This document shows, piece by piece, positions 41,567 through 50,402 of a stretch of 64,000 nucleotides of DNA. The translations under genes and the position numbers were made by a program. Within the stretch, counting starts at the first letter, position 1, and every line of letters starts with the position of its first letter. The DNA is taken from positions 170,481 through 234,480 of the forward strand of contig CAUEPS010000002.1 of NCBI GenBank assembly GCA_959019775.1, given 5' to 3'. The DNA comes from an uncultured Collinsella sp. GTDB taxonomy: Bacteria > Actinomycetota > Coriobacteriia > Coriobacteriales > Coriobacteriaceae. The notes beneath the pieces are model-generated. The model ran no database searches. It worked only from the letters and a program-made list of their open reading frames with translations, and was not told where the DNA came from.

Positions 41567-41625
41567 GGGCAAACACCTTTCTTTTGTATCGCGTCATAGG
41601 TAACGGTCATTATACGGCACAAACA

Positions 41626-41697
41626 CAAACAGCGGCGGCGCGTCTGACCGAACGAGGGTATGGGGACTCGTTCGGCCAGATGCGCCGCCGCTGTTTG
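41626..41697. repeat. Long stem-loop Ha (31-bp arms)
   Basis: Arms 41626-41656 and 41667-41697 match at 29 of 31 positions (the two others are G-U capable), with a 10-nt loop. The left arm begins CAAACAGCGGCGGCGC. First of three successive long stem-loops. Confidence 0.75.
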
Positions 41698-41698
41698 C

Positions 41699-41760
41699 GA
41701 TCCGTTTTCCTCCGTCCCCTTCGGATCACGCGACCCCTTGGGGACGGAGGAAAACTGATC
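41699..41760. repeat. Long stem-loop Hb (21-bp arms), contains dispersed repeat copy 2
   Basis: Arms 41699-41719 and 41740-41760 match at 20 of 21 with a 20-nt loop. The left 30 bases also match 7461-7490 (27 of 30), and can fold on themselves through GATCCG and CGGATC, so two folds compete. Confidence 0.7.
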
Positions 41761-41771
41761 ATTTCGTAGGC

Positions 41772-41835
41772 CCGTGGCCGCCTTGGAAACCGAATGATGG
41801 TACGAGCATCCATTCGGCTTCCAAGGCGGCCACGG
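41772..41835. repeat. Long stem-loop Hc (25-bp arms)
   Basis: Arms 41772-41796 and 41811-41835 match at 24 of 25 (left arm begins CCGTGGCCGCCTTGG), with a 14-nt loop. It lies 35 bases beyond the 3' end of the broken MFS gene. Confidence 0.75.
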
Positions 41836-41870
41836 ACAGAACGGGACGAACAGAAAAGAGCGACGGACGC

Positions 41871-42320
41871 CTACTCCCCCGCCACGCTCGCGCGCAGCTT
41901 GGCGGCGATGGGCTCCGAGGCCAGCAGGAATACGAGCATGACAACAGAACACACCAGGCACACGATCCAGGCGCTCGCAAAGGAGCCCGAGACGGCAAAG
42001 AGCACATAGACCTGCCAAAGCTCACCCACAAAGCTCATGCCCGCGAGCACCGCCGAGGTGGCGATAACGGTTAGGGAGCCCAAAACGCGACCGCTTACTT
42101 TATCGGCAACATGGCCAATGACAAGCGATCCGATAACGCTCACCACGGTAGAGATCGCATTGGAGACGTTGTACTGCGCAAGGGAAATACCCAGGTCGCT
42201 GACGATCAGCGGCTGGAACAGGCTCATGCAATTGACAAAAATCGTGTAACACGTGGCCATGATCACGAAGCCGGAGGCCACCACGAGCCAGCCGGGGAAG
42301 AACTTACGCTGCTGGGGCAT
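41871..42320 (-). pseudogene. MFS transporter with large in-frame internal deletion
   Basis: The 149-codon frame starts well (AAGGAG before ATG, MPQQRKFFPGWLVVASGFV) and shows MFS helices 1-4 including the loop GHVADKVSGRVLG. It then passes directly into what looks like the last MFS helix and tail (AWIVCLVCSVVMLVFLLASE, then PIAAKLRASVAGE). A normal MFS protein has about 400 residues and 12 helices, so roughly 250 residues are missing without a frame change. Probably non-functional, although a short membrane protein could still be made. Confidence 0.65.
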
Positions 42321-42392
42321 ACTGCTCCTTATTTAACAAACGAATAGCGGGCGCCGGGCGCCGGTAGTGCCCAAGATTGCCTTGAAAGACAA

Positions 42393-42417
42393 GGGCATAG
42401 GCCTTACGGCCATGCCC
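42393..42417 (-). terminator. Hairpin after the amidohydrolase gene
   Basis: GGGCAT-A-GGCC (42393-42403) pairs with GGCC-ATGCCC (42408-42417) with one bulge. It is flanked by a near-repeat, CCTTGAAAGACAAGG and GCTTGAAAGGCAAGG. No strong U-tract. Confidence 0.4.
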
Positions 42418-42443
42418 GCAGGCTTGAAAGGCAAGGTTGGATG

Positions 42444-43739
42444 CTACCGGTGGTCGGCGATATAGCCCAAAGCGACGGCGGTATAGGCCGCAGCACCGAG
42501 CGGCAGCTCGGCATCGTTAAAACGTGCCTTGGGATGGTGCTGGGCAAAATGCTCGTCCGTGTCGGTTACGGCCGCGCCCACGGTAAAGTACGCACTCGGA
42601 ATCTCGCTCGAGATAAGCGCGAAGTCCTCACTCGCCATGGCATGGAAAAGCGGCAAGAAAGCCGCCTTGGGCAGCACTGCGCCCACGTAGCCAAGCGACG
42701 CCTGAGTCATATCGCTGTCGAGTACAAGCGGCGGAACATCCGAAAGTGTCTCGATGGTCGCCGGCGTACGATAGGTCGTGGCAACGCCGTTAACGACCTC
42801 CGCGATGCGGGTCTTTAGGTGAGCCATGAGCTCAACATCAAAGCCGCGCAGCGTTCCCTCGAGCACGCAGGTGTCGGGGATGACGTTGGCTGCCAAGCCG
42901 CCAGCAAACTTACCAACGGTAAGTGCGACTTCCTTGGCCGCCGGCACTTCGCGAGCGATAAGCTCCTGAAGCGCCAGATGCACATGCACGCCGGCCGTGA
43001 TGGGGTCGATGCAAATCTCGGGGCTCGAGCCATGGCCGCCCTTGCCCTGAAGCGTGATACGAAAACCGTACACGCCCGAGAGCGCCGGGCTGCCGTAGAG
43101 CACCAGGCCGAGCGGCGACTGGCTATTGACATGCATGGCAAAGGCGACCTGAGGACGCGGGTTTTGCAGCAGACCGTCGGCGATGGCGGCGCGGGCACCC
43201 TCAAAGGTTTCCTCGCCCGGCTGGAACAGCAACTTAACCGTAGCGTTGGCATCAACAAGCTCTGCCTCGCGCGCTTTGAGCATACGAGCCGCACCAAGCA
43301 GCGCCGTCGCGTGCATATCGTGACCGCAAGCGTGCATGCAGCCGTTGGTGGATGCAAAGGGCTCGCCGGATTCCTCGGCAACGGGCAGGGCGTCCATGTC
43401 GCCACGAAGCATGATGACCGTACCGGCCTGCTCATTCGTGCAGACGCCATTGCCTTGGGCCGCGGCGGCACCGGCGCCGACAAGGCCCACAACGCAGGAA
43501 CCATCGACGAGCGTAGCAAATGGGATGTCCATCTCGGTCAGGCGCGCTTGGATATACGTAGAGGTCTGTGGGAGGCTATTACCCAGCTCGGGCATCTGAT
43601 GTAAATCGTGTCGCCACTCAGCGAGCTCGTCTGCAAAAGCCTGAGCTTCTGCGACAAGACCGTCGCCAATGGCGGATTGCGCCGCCGCGGTGGCCTTGGG
43701 CGCTGATTGCGGTTGAAGATCGGACAGTGCTGGTGCCAT
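42444..43739 (-). CDS. M20 family amidohydrolase (N-acyl-amino-acid or hippurate hydrolase type)
   Basis: This 431-residue metallopeptidase is of the M20D branch: WRHDLHQMPELGNSLPQT near the start, metal ligands in GDMDALPV and MHACGHDMHATALLGAA, and FQPGEET. The dimerisation insert follows, and the C-terminal metal ligand lies in the MASEDFALIS motif. These enzymes cleave N-acylated amino acids, hippurate or similar amides, and the substrate is not predictable. The ATG at 43739 follows GGAGGGC. Confidence 0.9.
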   Translation of the reverse strand: MAPALSDLQPQSAPKATAAAQSAIGDGLVAEAQAFADELAEWRHDLHQMPELGNSLPQTSTYIQARLTEMDIPFATLVDGSCVVGLVGAGAAAAQGNGVCTNEQAGTVIMLRGDMDALPVAEESGEPFASTNGCMHACGHDMHATALLGAARMLKAREAELVDANATVKLLFQPGEETFEGARAAIADGLLQNPRPQVAFAMHVNSQSPLGLVLYGSPALSGVYGFRITLQGKGGHGSSPEICIDPITAGVHVHLALQELIAREVPAAKEVALTVGKFAGGLAANVIPDTCVLEGTLRGFDVELMAHLKTRIAEVVNGVATTYRTPATIETLSDVPPLVLDSDMTQASLGYVGAVLPKAAFLPLFHAMASEDFALISSEIPSAYFTVGAAVTDTDEHFAQHHPKARFNDAELPLGAAAYTAVALGYIADHR

Positions 43740-43824
43740 AGATGCCCTCCAGTAACGTTTTTGCAGCAAGCACTTTGATAGCGTAAAGTGCAAGGTACTA
43801 CTTTAAGGGCGACGCATAAAAAAT

Positions 43825-43842
43825 GCCGCCCCGGGAGGCGGC
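43825..43842 (-). terminator. Terminator of the EamA transporter gene
   Basis: GCCGCC (43825-43830) pairs with GGCGGC (43837-43842), and ATTTTTTATG follows on the minus strand. Confidence 0.75.
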
Positions 43843-43854
43843 GCAACAAATTGT

Positions 43855-44838
43855 TTACAATTGCGGACGCGGCTTTCGACGCAAAAAATCGAAATGCGTC
43901 TCGCTCAAGATAATCGAAAGAAAGATGAGCGCGAAGCCGGCGAGCAGGCGCGAGGTGAGCGCCTCCCCCATCAGCAGCACCGAGAACAGCACACCCGAAG
44001 GCGACTCCATCGAAAGGAGCAGCGAGCCCGTTGAGGCCGGGACATGCGCCAGGCCAACGTTTTGGATGAGCAGAGCCACACACGTACAGCCCACCGATAG
44101 AAACGCCATCACACCGATAAAGCTCGGCGTCCACACGGACAGAGGCGCTTGGGTCTCGAATAGCAGCGACGTTGCCAGGCTCAGCACGCCGTTGCCCACA
44201 AACATCCAAAACGTGATGACGTTGATGTCCATTTTGCGACCGTACTTGGCAGTCACCGCCATCTGGATGGCGAAAAAGGCCGCACCCGCCAGCGTAATGA
44301 CGTCACCAATGTTGAATTCAACGCTATCGAGTGCGACGAGGCCAATGCCCGCTAGGCACAGCAGCGCGGCACCCAAGTTGTAGCGCGTGAGCTTTTCGCC
44401 GCTCAGGAAATAGCTCGCGAACGGCACAAGGATGCAATACGTGCCCGTCAAAAAAGCATTCTTGCCCGCCGTAGTATGTGCCAGACCGACCGTCTGCAAC
44501 GCATAGGCCGCCCACATGAGCACGCCCATACTCAGGCCAACGATCAGGTTGCGAGCGTTGAGGTGCGCGATGATGCGCTTGTGGAAGACGGCAAACATGA
44601 CCAACGCTGCGGGCAGAAAGCGTACATAGAGCAGCGCGAACACCGGAATGGTGCCGAGTGCGTCCTTCATAGTGGTAAAGGAGTAGCCCCAGATGACCGC
44701 CACCGAAAGGAGCAGAACCTTCCAGAACAGCGGCGAGCGAGCGCCGGCGCCGCGGGAGGTGCCGCCCGCGCCCAGGTCTTCCCGGGCAACAGGGCTATCG
44801 GGCAAGTTTTCGATTTCGTTGGCAGCGTATTGGGCCAT
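43855..44838 (-). CDS. DMT superfamily (EamA) transporter
   Basis: This 327-residue protein has about ten membrane helices in two EamA repeats (first LLLSVAVIWGYSFTTMKDAL, second NIGDVITLAGAAFFAIQMAV) and the conserved P-x-E-like segment SMESPSGVLFSVLLMGEALT. The family exports amino acids, nucleotides or other metabolites. The ATG at 44838 has GAGG 7 bases upstream. It precedes the amidohydrolase on the same strand, with a terminator between them, so a shared role is only a possibility. Confidence 0.9.
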   Translation of the reverse strand: MAQYAANEIENLPDSPVAREDLGAGGTSRGAGARSPLFWKVLLLSVAVIWGYSFTTMKDALGTIPVFALLYVRFLPAALVMFAVFHKRIIAHLNARNLIVGLSMGVLMWAAYALQTVGLAHTTAGKNAFLTGTYCILVPFASYFLSGEKLTRYNLGAALLCLAGIGLVALDSVEFNIGDVITLAGAAFFAIQMAVTAKYGRKMDINVITFWMFVGNGVLSLATSLLFETQAPLSVWTPSFIGVMAFLSVGCTCVALLIQNVGLAHVPASTGSLLLSMESPSGVLFSVLLMGEALTSRLLAGFALIFLSIILSETHFDFLRRKPRPQL

Positions 44839-44916
44839 GGAACATCCTCGCACTCAATCTGGGCGTGGTGTCCGCACGCGTATAGCTGCGTGCCGCCTCA
44901 TGGTCAAATAAAATCA

Positions 44917-44942
44917 GGGCGCACCGGACCCCCGGCACGCCC
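44917..44942 (-). terminator. Probable terminator of the YhgE/Pip operon
   Basis: GGGCGCACCGG (44917-44927) pairs with CCGGCACGCCC (44932-44942) with wobble pairs; TGATTTTATTTG follows on the minus strand. It lies about 100 bases after the second YhgE/Pip stop. Confidence 0.5.
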
Positions 44943-45038
44943 CGCTACTGTAACAACAACCAAGCAACCCACGCAATTCACCCCGCTAAAGCGTCGGCAG
45001 AGTGAACCTCGATGTTTCGTCAATTTCACGCTGTTGCA

Positions 45039-47228
45039 CTAAATAAGTTTCGTGCTTTCAAGCTTTTCGATGATCCAGTCGTTGGCTTTGATGACCGGGC
45101 GGCGGAAGACGACGCCCAGGGCCAACGACGGAATCAGGTAGCTCGCCAAGATGCCCAGCTCAATCCAGTACTCCATATGGTAGGCACCGGCCATGGCGGC
45201 GTGCATGGCGTTGATGCCGTGGGTAAACGGCAGGAACGGGTAGATCGCCTGGAACACGGGACCGGTCATCTCGATGGGGAACGTACCGCCCGAACCGCCG
45301 ACCTGCATGACCAGTAGCACGACGGCGAGGGCCTTGCCGATATCTCCAAACGATACCGTAAGCGTGTAGACGATATTGGAGAACACGAGGCTCGCGACCC
45401 AGCCGGCAAGCACAAACTGCAGGGGGTCGTCGCACTGGATGCCAAAGAACAGAATGTCGCCCGCGCACACGAGCGTTGCCTGCAGCAGAGCCAGACCGCC
45501 AAAGAACAGGTAGCGACCCAAGTAGATCTCGTGCAGACGCACGGGGATGAGCTCGTTGATAAGCTCATCGTCAACCGAGACTTTCATCATGGCCGCCAGT
45601 ACGATCGAGCCCACCCACAGCGACAGAATCGTGTAGAACGGCGCCATGGCCGAACCGTAGTTGCGGATTGGATAGACCGGCTTACGGTCGAGTGCAACAG
45701 GGCCGGAAAGCGACACGGCGAGGCCCTCGGGGTCGCTGCCAATCATTGTCTTAATCATGGTCAGGTCACCCGAGATCAGAGCGCTATCAAGCTCGTCCTT
45801 AAAGGCACTGATCTTGTTCGACGCCTCGCCCAGCTGATCGGAAGCCTTGTTGACCAGCTTTGCAGCCTTGGAGAGACCCTTCGCGAGCGAACCAGAGGCG
45901 TCGGTCAGACCGCTCACGGCGCTATCCAAGTCACCCGAGATACCGTTCAGGGAATCCAGAACGCCCGAAATGGTCTTCTTGAGCTCCTTGGCCTTAACCG
46001 AGAACGTAGAATCGTAGTCGGACTTGGCACCCGAGATACCTGCCTTGGCATCAGCGATGGCCTGGTCGACCTCGGCACGCGAGTTGTTGACTTCCGCCAT
46101 GCCGTCCGAAAGGGACTTTGCGGTCGCCGTCAGGTCCTTCGCATTGTTGCGGTACTCCACGGCAATTCTGCCCAGCGACGTCGCAGCGGACTTGAGGCCG
46201 TCTTTGAGCTTGTCATCGCTCATCTGGTCGGCAAGGTTGCGGAGCCGATCGGCCATCGCATCGATATCGTCAGCACGCGTATTGAGCGCCGCTGCGGCTT
46301 CGTTGAGCTGAGACACCGTAAGGTCAACATGCTGATTCGCGGCATCGAATGCCTTCGCAAGCTCGGCGGACACGTTGTCGAACGAGCCCGCGCTTCCGTC
46401 AATCGCCGCGTCAACGGCATCACTGGCGGCCTTGAGCGCTTCCTTGGAATCATTGATGCCGCTCTTGGCGTGCTCCATCAGCTGCTTCGTCGACTCATCA
46501 ACGGTGCCCGTCTGCTTGAGCATGCCGCTCGCCGACGTCAACGAATCGGACGTAGAGCTCAAAATGCCCGCGAGCGACGTCGCGCTCGCCTGAACGTCCT
46601 GCAGGTCCTCGACCGAATCGCCCAGCGTAGAGGACAGATTGGCGATAAAGTTGCTCACTTGGTCGGTGCTCATGTAATCGAGCAGGCTGGACACCGTCTT
46701 AAGGCCGATGGACGTGATGGTCTTGGTAAAGGTCTCGTTGACCTGGCTCTGGACGGCGCTCGAGCCCTTCTCGGTCACGATCTGTGCGATGGCGTTGGCC
46801 TTCTGGTTCTCATAGAACTCGATATCGGCGTGCTTCACGTCGGTCGAGAAGAGCGTCATCATGTCTGCACTAAAACTTTTAGGGATAACAACGGCAGCGT
46901 AGTACGCGCCCGACTTAACGCCCTCAATCGCCTTATCACGGTCGTTGAGGACGACCCAATCGAAGTTCTCGTTGCCGCGCAGGGTGGCGGTTACGTTTTC
47001 GCCCACGTTGACCTCGACGGGAATCAGATCGCTCTCGTAGCCCTCATCGGTGTTGACCACTGCAATCTTAAGGTTGCCGGTATTGCCGTAGGGATCCCAG
47101 CTTCCGGCGATGTTAAACCACGCGTACAGGCATGGCACGATGATCAGGCCCATCACAACAACCAAGCCGATCACGGAGCGAGACACGTTTTGGACATCGC
47201 GCTTAAACAGGTGCAGGATGTTTTTCAT
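45039..47228 (-). CDS. YhgE/Pip family membrane protein (second of pair)
   Basis: The 729 residues begin with one membrane helix and the family motif (LYAWFNIAGSWDPYGNTGNLKIAVVNTDEG). A long, mostly helical extracellular region (about residues 60-500) follows, full of Ser, Asp and Ala heptads and likely coiled coil. Five or six C-terminal helices of ABC-2 permease type come last. Phage-infection-protein relatives are phage receptors or export-associated proteins, and their biochemical role is unclear. It begins directly after the stop of the upstream homologue (TAA ATG), so the two are coupled. Confidence 0.88.
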   Translation of the reverse strand: MKNILHLFKRDVQNVSRSVIGLVVVMGLIIVPCLYAWFNIAGSWDPYGNTGNLKIAVVNTDEGYESDLIPVEVNVGENVTATLRGNENFDWVVLNDRDKAIEGVKSGAYYAAVVIPKSFSADMMTLFSTDVKHADIEFYENQKANAIAQIVTEKGSSAVQSQVNETFTKTITSIGLKTVSSLLDYMSTDQVSNFIANLSSTLGDSVEDLQDVQASATSLAGILSSTSDSLTSASGMLKQTGTVDESTKQLMEHAKSGINDSKEALKAASDAVDAAIDGSAGSFDNVSAELAKAFDAANQHVDLTVSQLNEAAAALNTRADDIDAMADRLRNLADQMSDDKLKDGLKSAATSLGRIAVEYRNNAKDLTATAKSLSDGMAEVNNSRAEVDQAIADAKAGISGAKSDYDSTFSVKAKELKKTISGVLDSLNGISGDLDSAVSGLTDASGSLAKGLSKAAKLVNKASDQLGEASNKISAFKDELDSALISGDLTMIKTMIGSDPEGLAVSLSGPVALDRKPVYPIRNYGSAMAPFYTILSLWVGSIVLAAMMKVSVDDELINELIPVRLHEIYLGRYLFFGGLALLQATLVCAGDILFFGIQCDDPLQFVLAGWVASLVFSNIVYTLTVSFGDIGKALAVVLLVMQVGGSGGTFPIEMTGPVFQAIYPFLPFTHGINAMHAAMAGAYHMEYWIELGILASYLIPSLALGVVFRRPVIKANDWIIEKLESTKLI

Positions 47229-50054
47229 TTATGCCTCACCTCCTTTAGAGTGCTTGCCAAGCGGGGTGGTGTCCCCGTCGTTTCCGCTTACGTTGTCAAC
47301 GTCGTCGGCATCTTGAGCCTTACGATGCACACCGATATGCGGCAGACGGCTCGTGGGCTGTTCGCTGTCCTTGGTGCCCCGCTCGCTGGCGTTGAGACCA
47401 AACATGCGACGGGCAGCAGGGATGGCGGCCGTGTGCTCGCGCATCTCACGGCGAAGGTCCTCGTCCGAAAGCGCCGAGATACGCATCTGGGTATTGAGGC
47501 TCGCACGGATATACTCGATGTTGATGAGCCAGCCACAGATGGCGATAACCGAAATGATCCAGATAACGAGCAGGATGATCTTGCCGTTATTGTCGATATC
47601 GAGCACCGTCGAGAGCACAAAGAGCAGGACCTGCACGCCTACCACGGCAGCAAAACCGCCCTTGATGTAGTACGGGTAGCGATGCTCAAACGCCACGGCA
47701 TGATCGAGCAGCTCGCGACGGTACGAATCCGAATCGAGCATGACGCGCATGGCCGTGCGCAGCGAATAGCGCTGGCGCGGCAGGTCGTTGGACTCGCAGA
47801 TCATGAGGCCCGTCGTGGAAAGCTGCTTATCAAAGAGCAGATTGAGGTTGAGCAGCAACGGGCGCAGCTGCAGACCGATAAAGAGCGCCACGATCAAGAA
47901 CACGCCCAGGATGCACAGGTTGAACAGGTAGTTGAACGAGTACATGCCGCCGACCGTCTCGCGCAGCAGATTGATGCCGTAGGTAAAGGGCAGCAGCGGA
48001 TGCAGCCACTGGAAGAAGCCGGGCATCATCTCGATGGGATACATGCCCGACGAACCCGGAATCTGCACGATAACGAGAATGACACCGATAGCCTTGCCGA
48101 TATGCTTAAACGTGGTGGACAGCGCATAGATGATGTTGACGTAGGTGAACGAGATAGCGATGCCGCCCAGCACGAACAGCAGCGGGTTGACGCACTGAAC
48201 GCCAATGACCAGGTCGCCCACCGTAACGATAATGGCCTGGAACGCACCTAGGATCACCATCAGCAACCAGCGGCCAAAGTAGCCCTGACGCGCCGTAAAG
48301 CTACCGATGCCCTCGCGGTCGACCTCGAGCTTGTAGATAGCGATGAGCACATAGCCGCCTACCCACAGCGCCAGATTGGTGTAGAAGGGCGCGATGCCCG
48401 AGCCAAAGCTCTTGACCGGATAGATTGACTTGGACGTCAGCTCAACCGGAGATGCCATGAAATCTGCCACGTCATTGACGTCGACGTCCATGAGGTCGGC
48501 TAACTCGCCCATAGACTCAGAGGTCTGCAGCGCCGCAATGTCATTGGCGGCGGTCGCGAGCTTGTCCTGAACCTTGGCAAGGGAGGCATCGGTTTGAGAC
48601 AGCGTGGTCTTTGCCTGCTTGAGCGTGGCGTCGAGCTGCGCCAGCGTGCCGCGCGCGCTCGCTATCGTTGGGGTCATACCCGATACAATGCCGGTCAAAT
48701 CGCCCGAAACGGCGGCAAAGGAGTCAAGCGCGCTCGAAGCCTTCGGCAGCGCGTTCTGCCCCAGATCGGTCTGAGCCTGACCGAGGTTAGCCGTACCGGT
48801 CTGAATTGCCGCGTTGAGTGCGTTGCTCGCGCTTGAGATTGCCGTAGCGTCGTTTGCCATGGCGCTCGACTGTGCAGAAAGGCCATCCTTGATACTCTGC
48901 AGCTTCTGGTTTTGCTCGCGAAGCGAATTGATGGTCGATGCGATGAGCGCGTCGGCGTTCTCCGATCCCGTCGACGTATCGTTAGCGAGAACCTGCAGGC
49001 GCTCGATGACAGCGCTGTTGTGGTCAATCGTCGCCTGAAGGGATTCGAGCGAGTTGTCGATTCGAGTGGTCGTGGACGTAACCGTACCGGTGAGTTTGCC
49101 AATCGCGGCGTTCGCAGAAGCCGATGTCTTACTCAGCACGATGCTGCCCTCCGAAAGCGCCTTGGAGAGCGAGGTGATGGACTTGCCAGCCGTGGTGCGA
49201 GCTTCGCCCAGCAGGTCATTGCCCTGAGCGATTGCCTGCGTTAGCGAAGGCGCCTGTCCCTGCAGGCCCGCCAACGCAGCATCGGCCGAAGCAATCGAGC
49301 TGCTTGTCTTGTCGATGGCGGTGTTCATGTCGCCGATGGAATCACGTACTTCGCCCAAGGTATCAGACGCCTCGGACACCGAGCCCGCCAGCGAATCCTG
49401 GGTCTGGGTTGCCTTGTCTTTAAGGTCGATGCCAGCATCTTTGGCAATGCCCGCGACGGTCTCGCCCACCGTAGAGACAAACTCCGAGTTGATCTGCTCC
49501 TCGATGGTGTTGGCACCGGTATCGGTGACCTTGGGCGCAATGGCGCTCTTTTTCTCGTTGACGTAATAGGTGAGCTTCGGCTGATGGTAATTGCCGTCGA
49601 GCATCGAGACGAGATTGTCGGAGAAGTTCTTGGGAATCACGATGGCAGCATAGTATTCGCCACTTTCGACGCCCTCTTTGGCATCTGCCGCCGAGTCGAC
49701 GAAGGTCCAGCCAAGCTGGTCGTTCTCCTTGAGCTGGTCGACCACCTTATCGCCTGCGTTAAGCTCGCCCACTAGGTCATTCTGGGTGCCCTGATCGTTG
49801 TTGGCGATGGCGATTTTAATGCCCTGGGTATTTCCGTACGGATCCCAGTTGGCAACGATGTTGTACCAGGCATACAGCGAGGGAATGACGCACACGCCCA
49901 GGGTAACCACCAGGGCGACGGGGTTCATAAGCAGTCGCTTAATGTCGCGCTTAAATATCGCAAAGGAGACCTTTGCGTTGGATAGTTTGCTGCCGAGACT
50001 CACGCTTGGACCATCCATCCTGTCGTTGAATCGAATCGTACTATCGACAACCAT
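47229..50054 (-). CDS. YhgE/Pip family membrane protein (first of pair)
   Basis: About 941 residues with the same plan as its neighbour: an N-terminal helix with LYAWYNIVANWDPYGNTQGIKIAIANNDQG, a long extracellular coiled-coil-rich stalk, and a C-terminal ABC-2-like membrane domain (PFYTNLALWVGGYVL, PFTYGINLLRETVGG). A further helix pair and a charged cytoplasmic tail near the C-terminus are not present in the second copy. The start is uncertain: ATG at 50054 is given, but TTG 50087 and ATG 50018 are also in frame and none has a good ribosome site. A GTACA/TGTAC inverted repeat lies upstream. Confidence 0.83.
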   Translation of the reverse strand: MVVDSTIRFNDRMDGPSVSLGSKLSNAKVSFAIFKRDIKRLLMNPVALVVTLGVCVIPSLYAWYNIVANWDPYGNTQGIKIAIANNDQGTQNDLVGELNAGDKVVDQLKENDQLGWTFVDSAADAKEGVESGEYYAAIVIPKNFSDNLVSMLDGNYHQPKLTYYVNEKKSAIAPKVTDTGANTIEEQINSEFVSTVGETVAGIAKDAGIDLKDKATQTQDSLAGSVSEASDTLGEVRDSIGDMNTAIDKTSSSIASADAALAGLQGQAPSLTQAIAQGNDLLGEARTTAGKSITSLSKALSEGSIVLSKTSASANAAIGKLTGTVTSTTTRIDNSLESLQATIDHNSAVIERLQVLANDTSTGSENADALIASTINSLREQNQKLQSIKDGLSAQSSAMANDATAISSASNALNAAIQTGTANLGQAQTDLGQNALPKASSALDSFAAVSGDLTGIVSGMTPTIASARGTLAQLDATLKQAKTTLSQTDASLAKVQDKLATAANDIAALQTSESMGELADLMDVDVNDVADFMASPVELTSKSIYPVKSFGSGIAPFYTNLALWVGGYVLIAIYKLEVDREGIGSFTARQGYFGRWLLMVILGAFQAIIVTVGDLVIGVQCVNPLLFVLGGIAISFTYVNIIYALSTTFKHIGKAIGVILVIVQIPGSSGMYPIEMMPGFFQWLHPLLPFTYGINLLRETVGGMYSFNYLFNLCILGVFLIVALFIGLQLRPLLLNLNLLFDKQLSTTGLMICESNDLPRQRYSLRTAMRVMLDSDSYRRELLDHAVAFEHRYPYYIKGGFAAVVGVQVLLFVLSTVLDIDNNGKIILLVIWIISVIAICGWLINIEYIRASLNTQMRISALSDEDLRREMREHTAAIPAARRMFGLNASERGTKDSEQPTSRLPHIGVHRKAQDADDVDNVSGNDGDTTPLGKHSKGGEA

Positions 50055-50134
50055 TGTACGTAGACGCTTTAGTGCCTCGCGGCACAATGGTGCTGAGTTT
50101 TGCGGGTAGCAATATACTACGAAGATGATTTAAC

Positions 50135-50146
50135 GTACAGTTGTAC
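50135..50146. promoter_or_regulatory. GTACA-GT-TGTAC palindrome upstream of the YhgE/Pip operon
   Basis: A 5-2-5 inverted repeat about 80 bases before the first gene, in AT-rich sequence that also holds a TATATT-like -10. Binding protein unknown. Confidence 0.35.
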
Positions 50147-50201
50147 AGTATTTTAAATTCCCGCAGCTCCCAAAACCACAACCCACACAAATTAGCAATC
50201 C

Positions 50202-50290
50202 GACTAGTCATTGGGGACGTTCTTAAACGACTAGTCAAACAAGAACGTCCCCAACGACTAGTCATTCAAGAACGTCCCCAATGACTACTC
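50202..50290. repeat. Three-part inverted/direct repeat with alternative pairing
   Basis: The 23-mer at 50202-50224 (contains TTGGGGACGTTCTT) is inverted at 50241-50263 and again at 50268-50290, each matching at 22 of 23. The two right-hand copies are direct repeats with a 27-bp period. Only one can pair with the left copy at a time, so two mutually exclusive hairpins are possible. Confidence 0.6.
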
Positions 50291-50302
50291 CGTACAAAAG
50301 CA

Positions 50303-50372
50303 AACGAGAGTGGAAAATCTCCCACTTCAAGCCCGCATTCGAGCCAAAAGTGGGAGATTATCCACTCTCGTT
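50303..50372 (-). terminator. Very long terminator hairpin of htpG
   Basis: Arms 50303-50327 and 50348-50372 match at 24 of 25 (left arm begins AACGAGAGTGG) with a 20-nt loop, starting 30 bases after the htpG stop. The length is well above a usual terminator and resembles the long stem-loops at 41626-41835. Confidence 0.7.
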
Positions 50373-50402
50373 CTAATCTAGTTACGGTGCCGTATCCCCG
50401 AA

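Larger units (their letters stand above)
50055..50402. other. Gene-free 348-bp region between htpG and the YhgE/Pip operon
   Basis: No gene is supported. From left: the repeat/hairpin set 50202-50290, preceded in the YhgE direction by the operator-like palindrome at 50135-50146 and the probable promoter; the right part holds the htpG terminator 50303-50372. Confidence 0.55.

Noticed and set aside
43855..44838. Operon linking the EamA transporter and the amidohydrolase
   Set aside because: A clear terminator with a T-run lies between them, so cotranscription is not supported even though they share direction.
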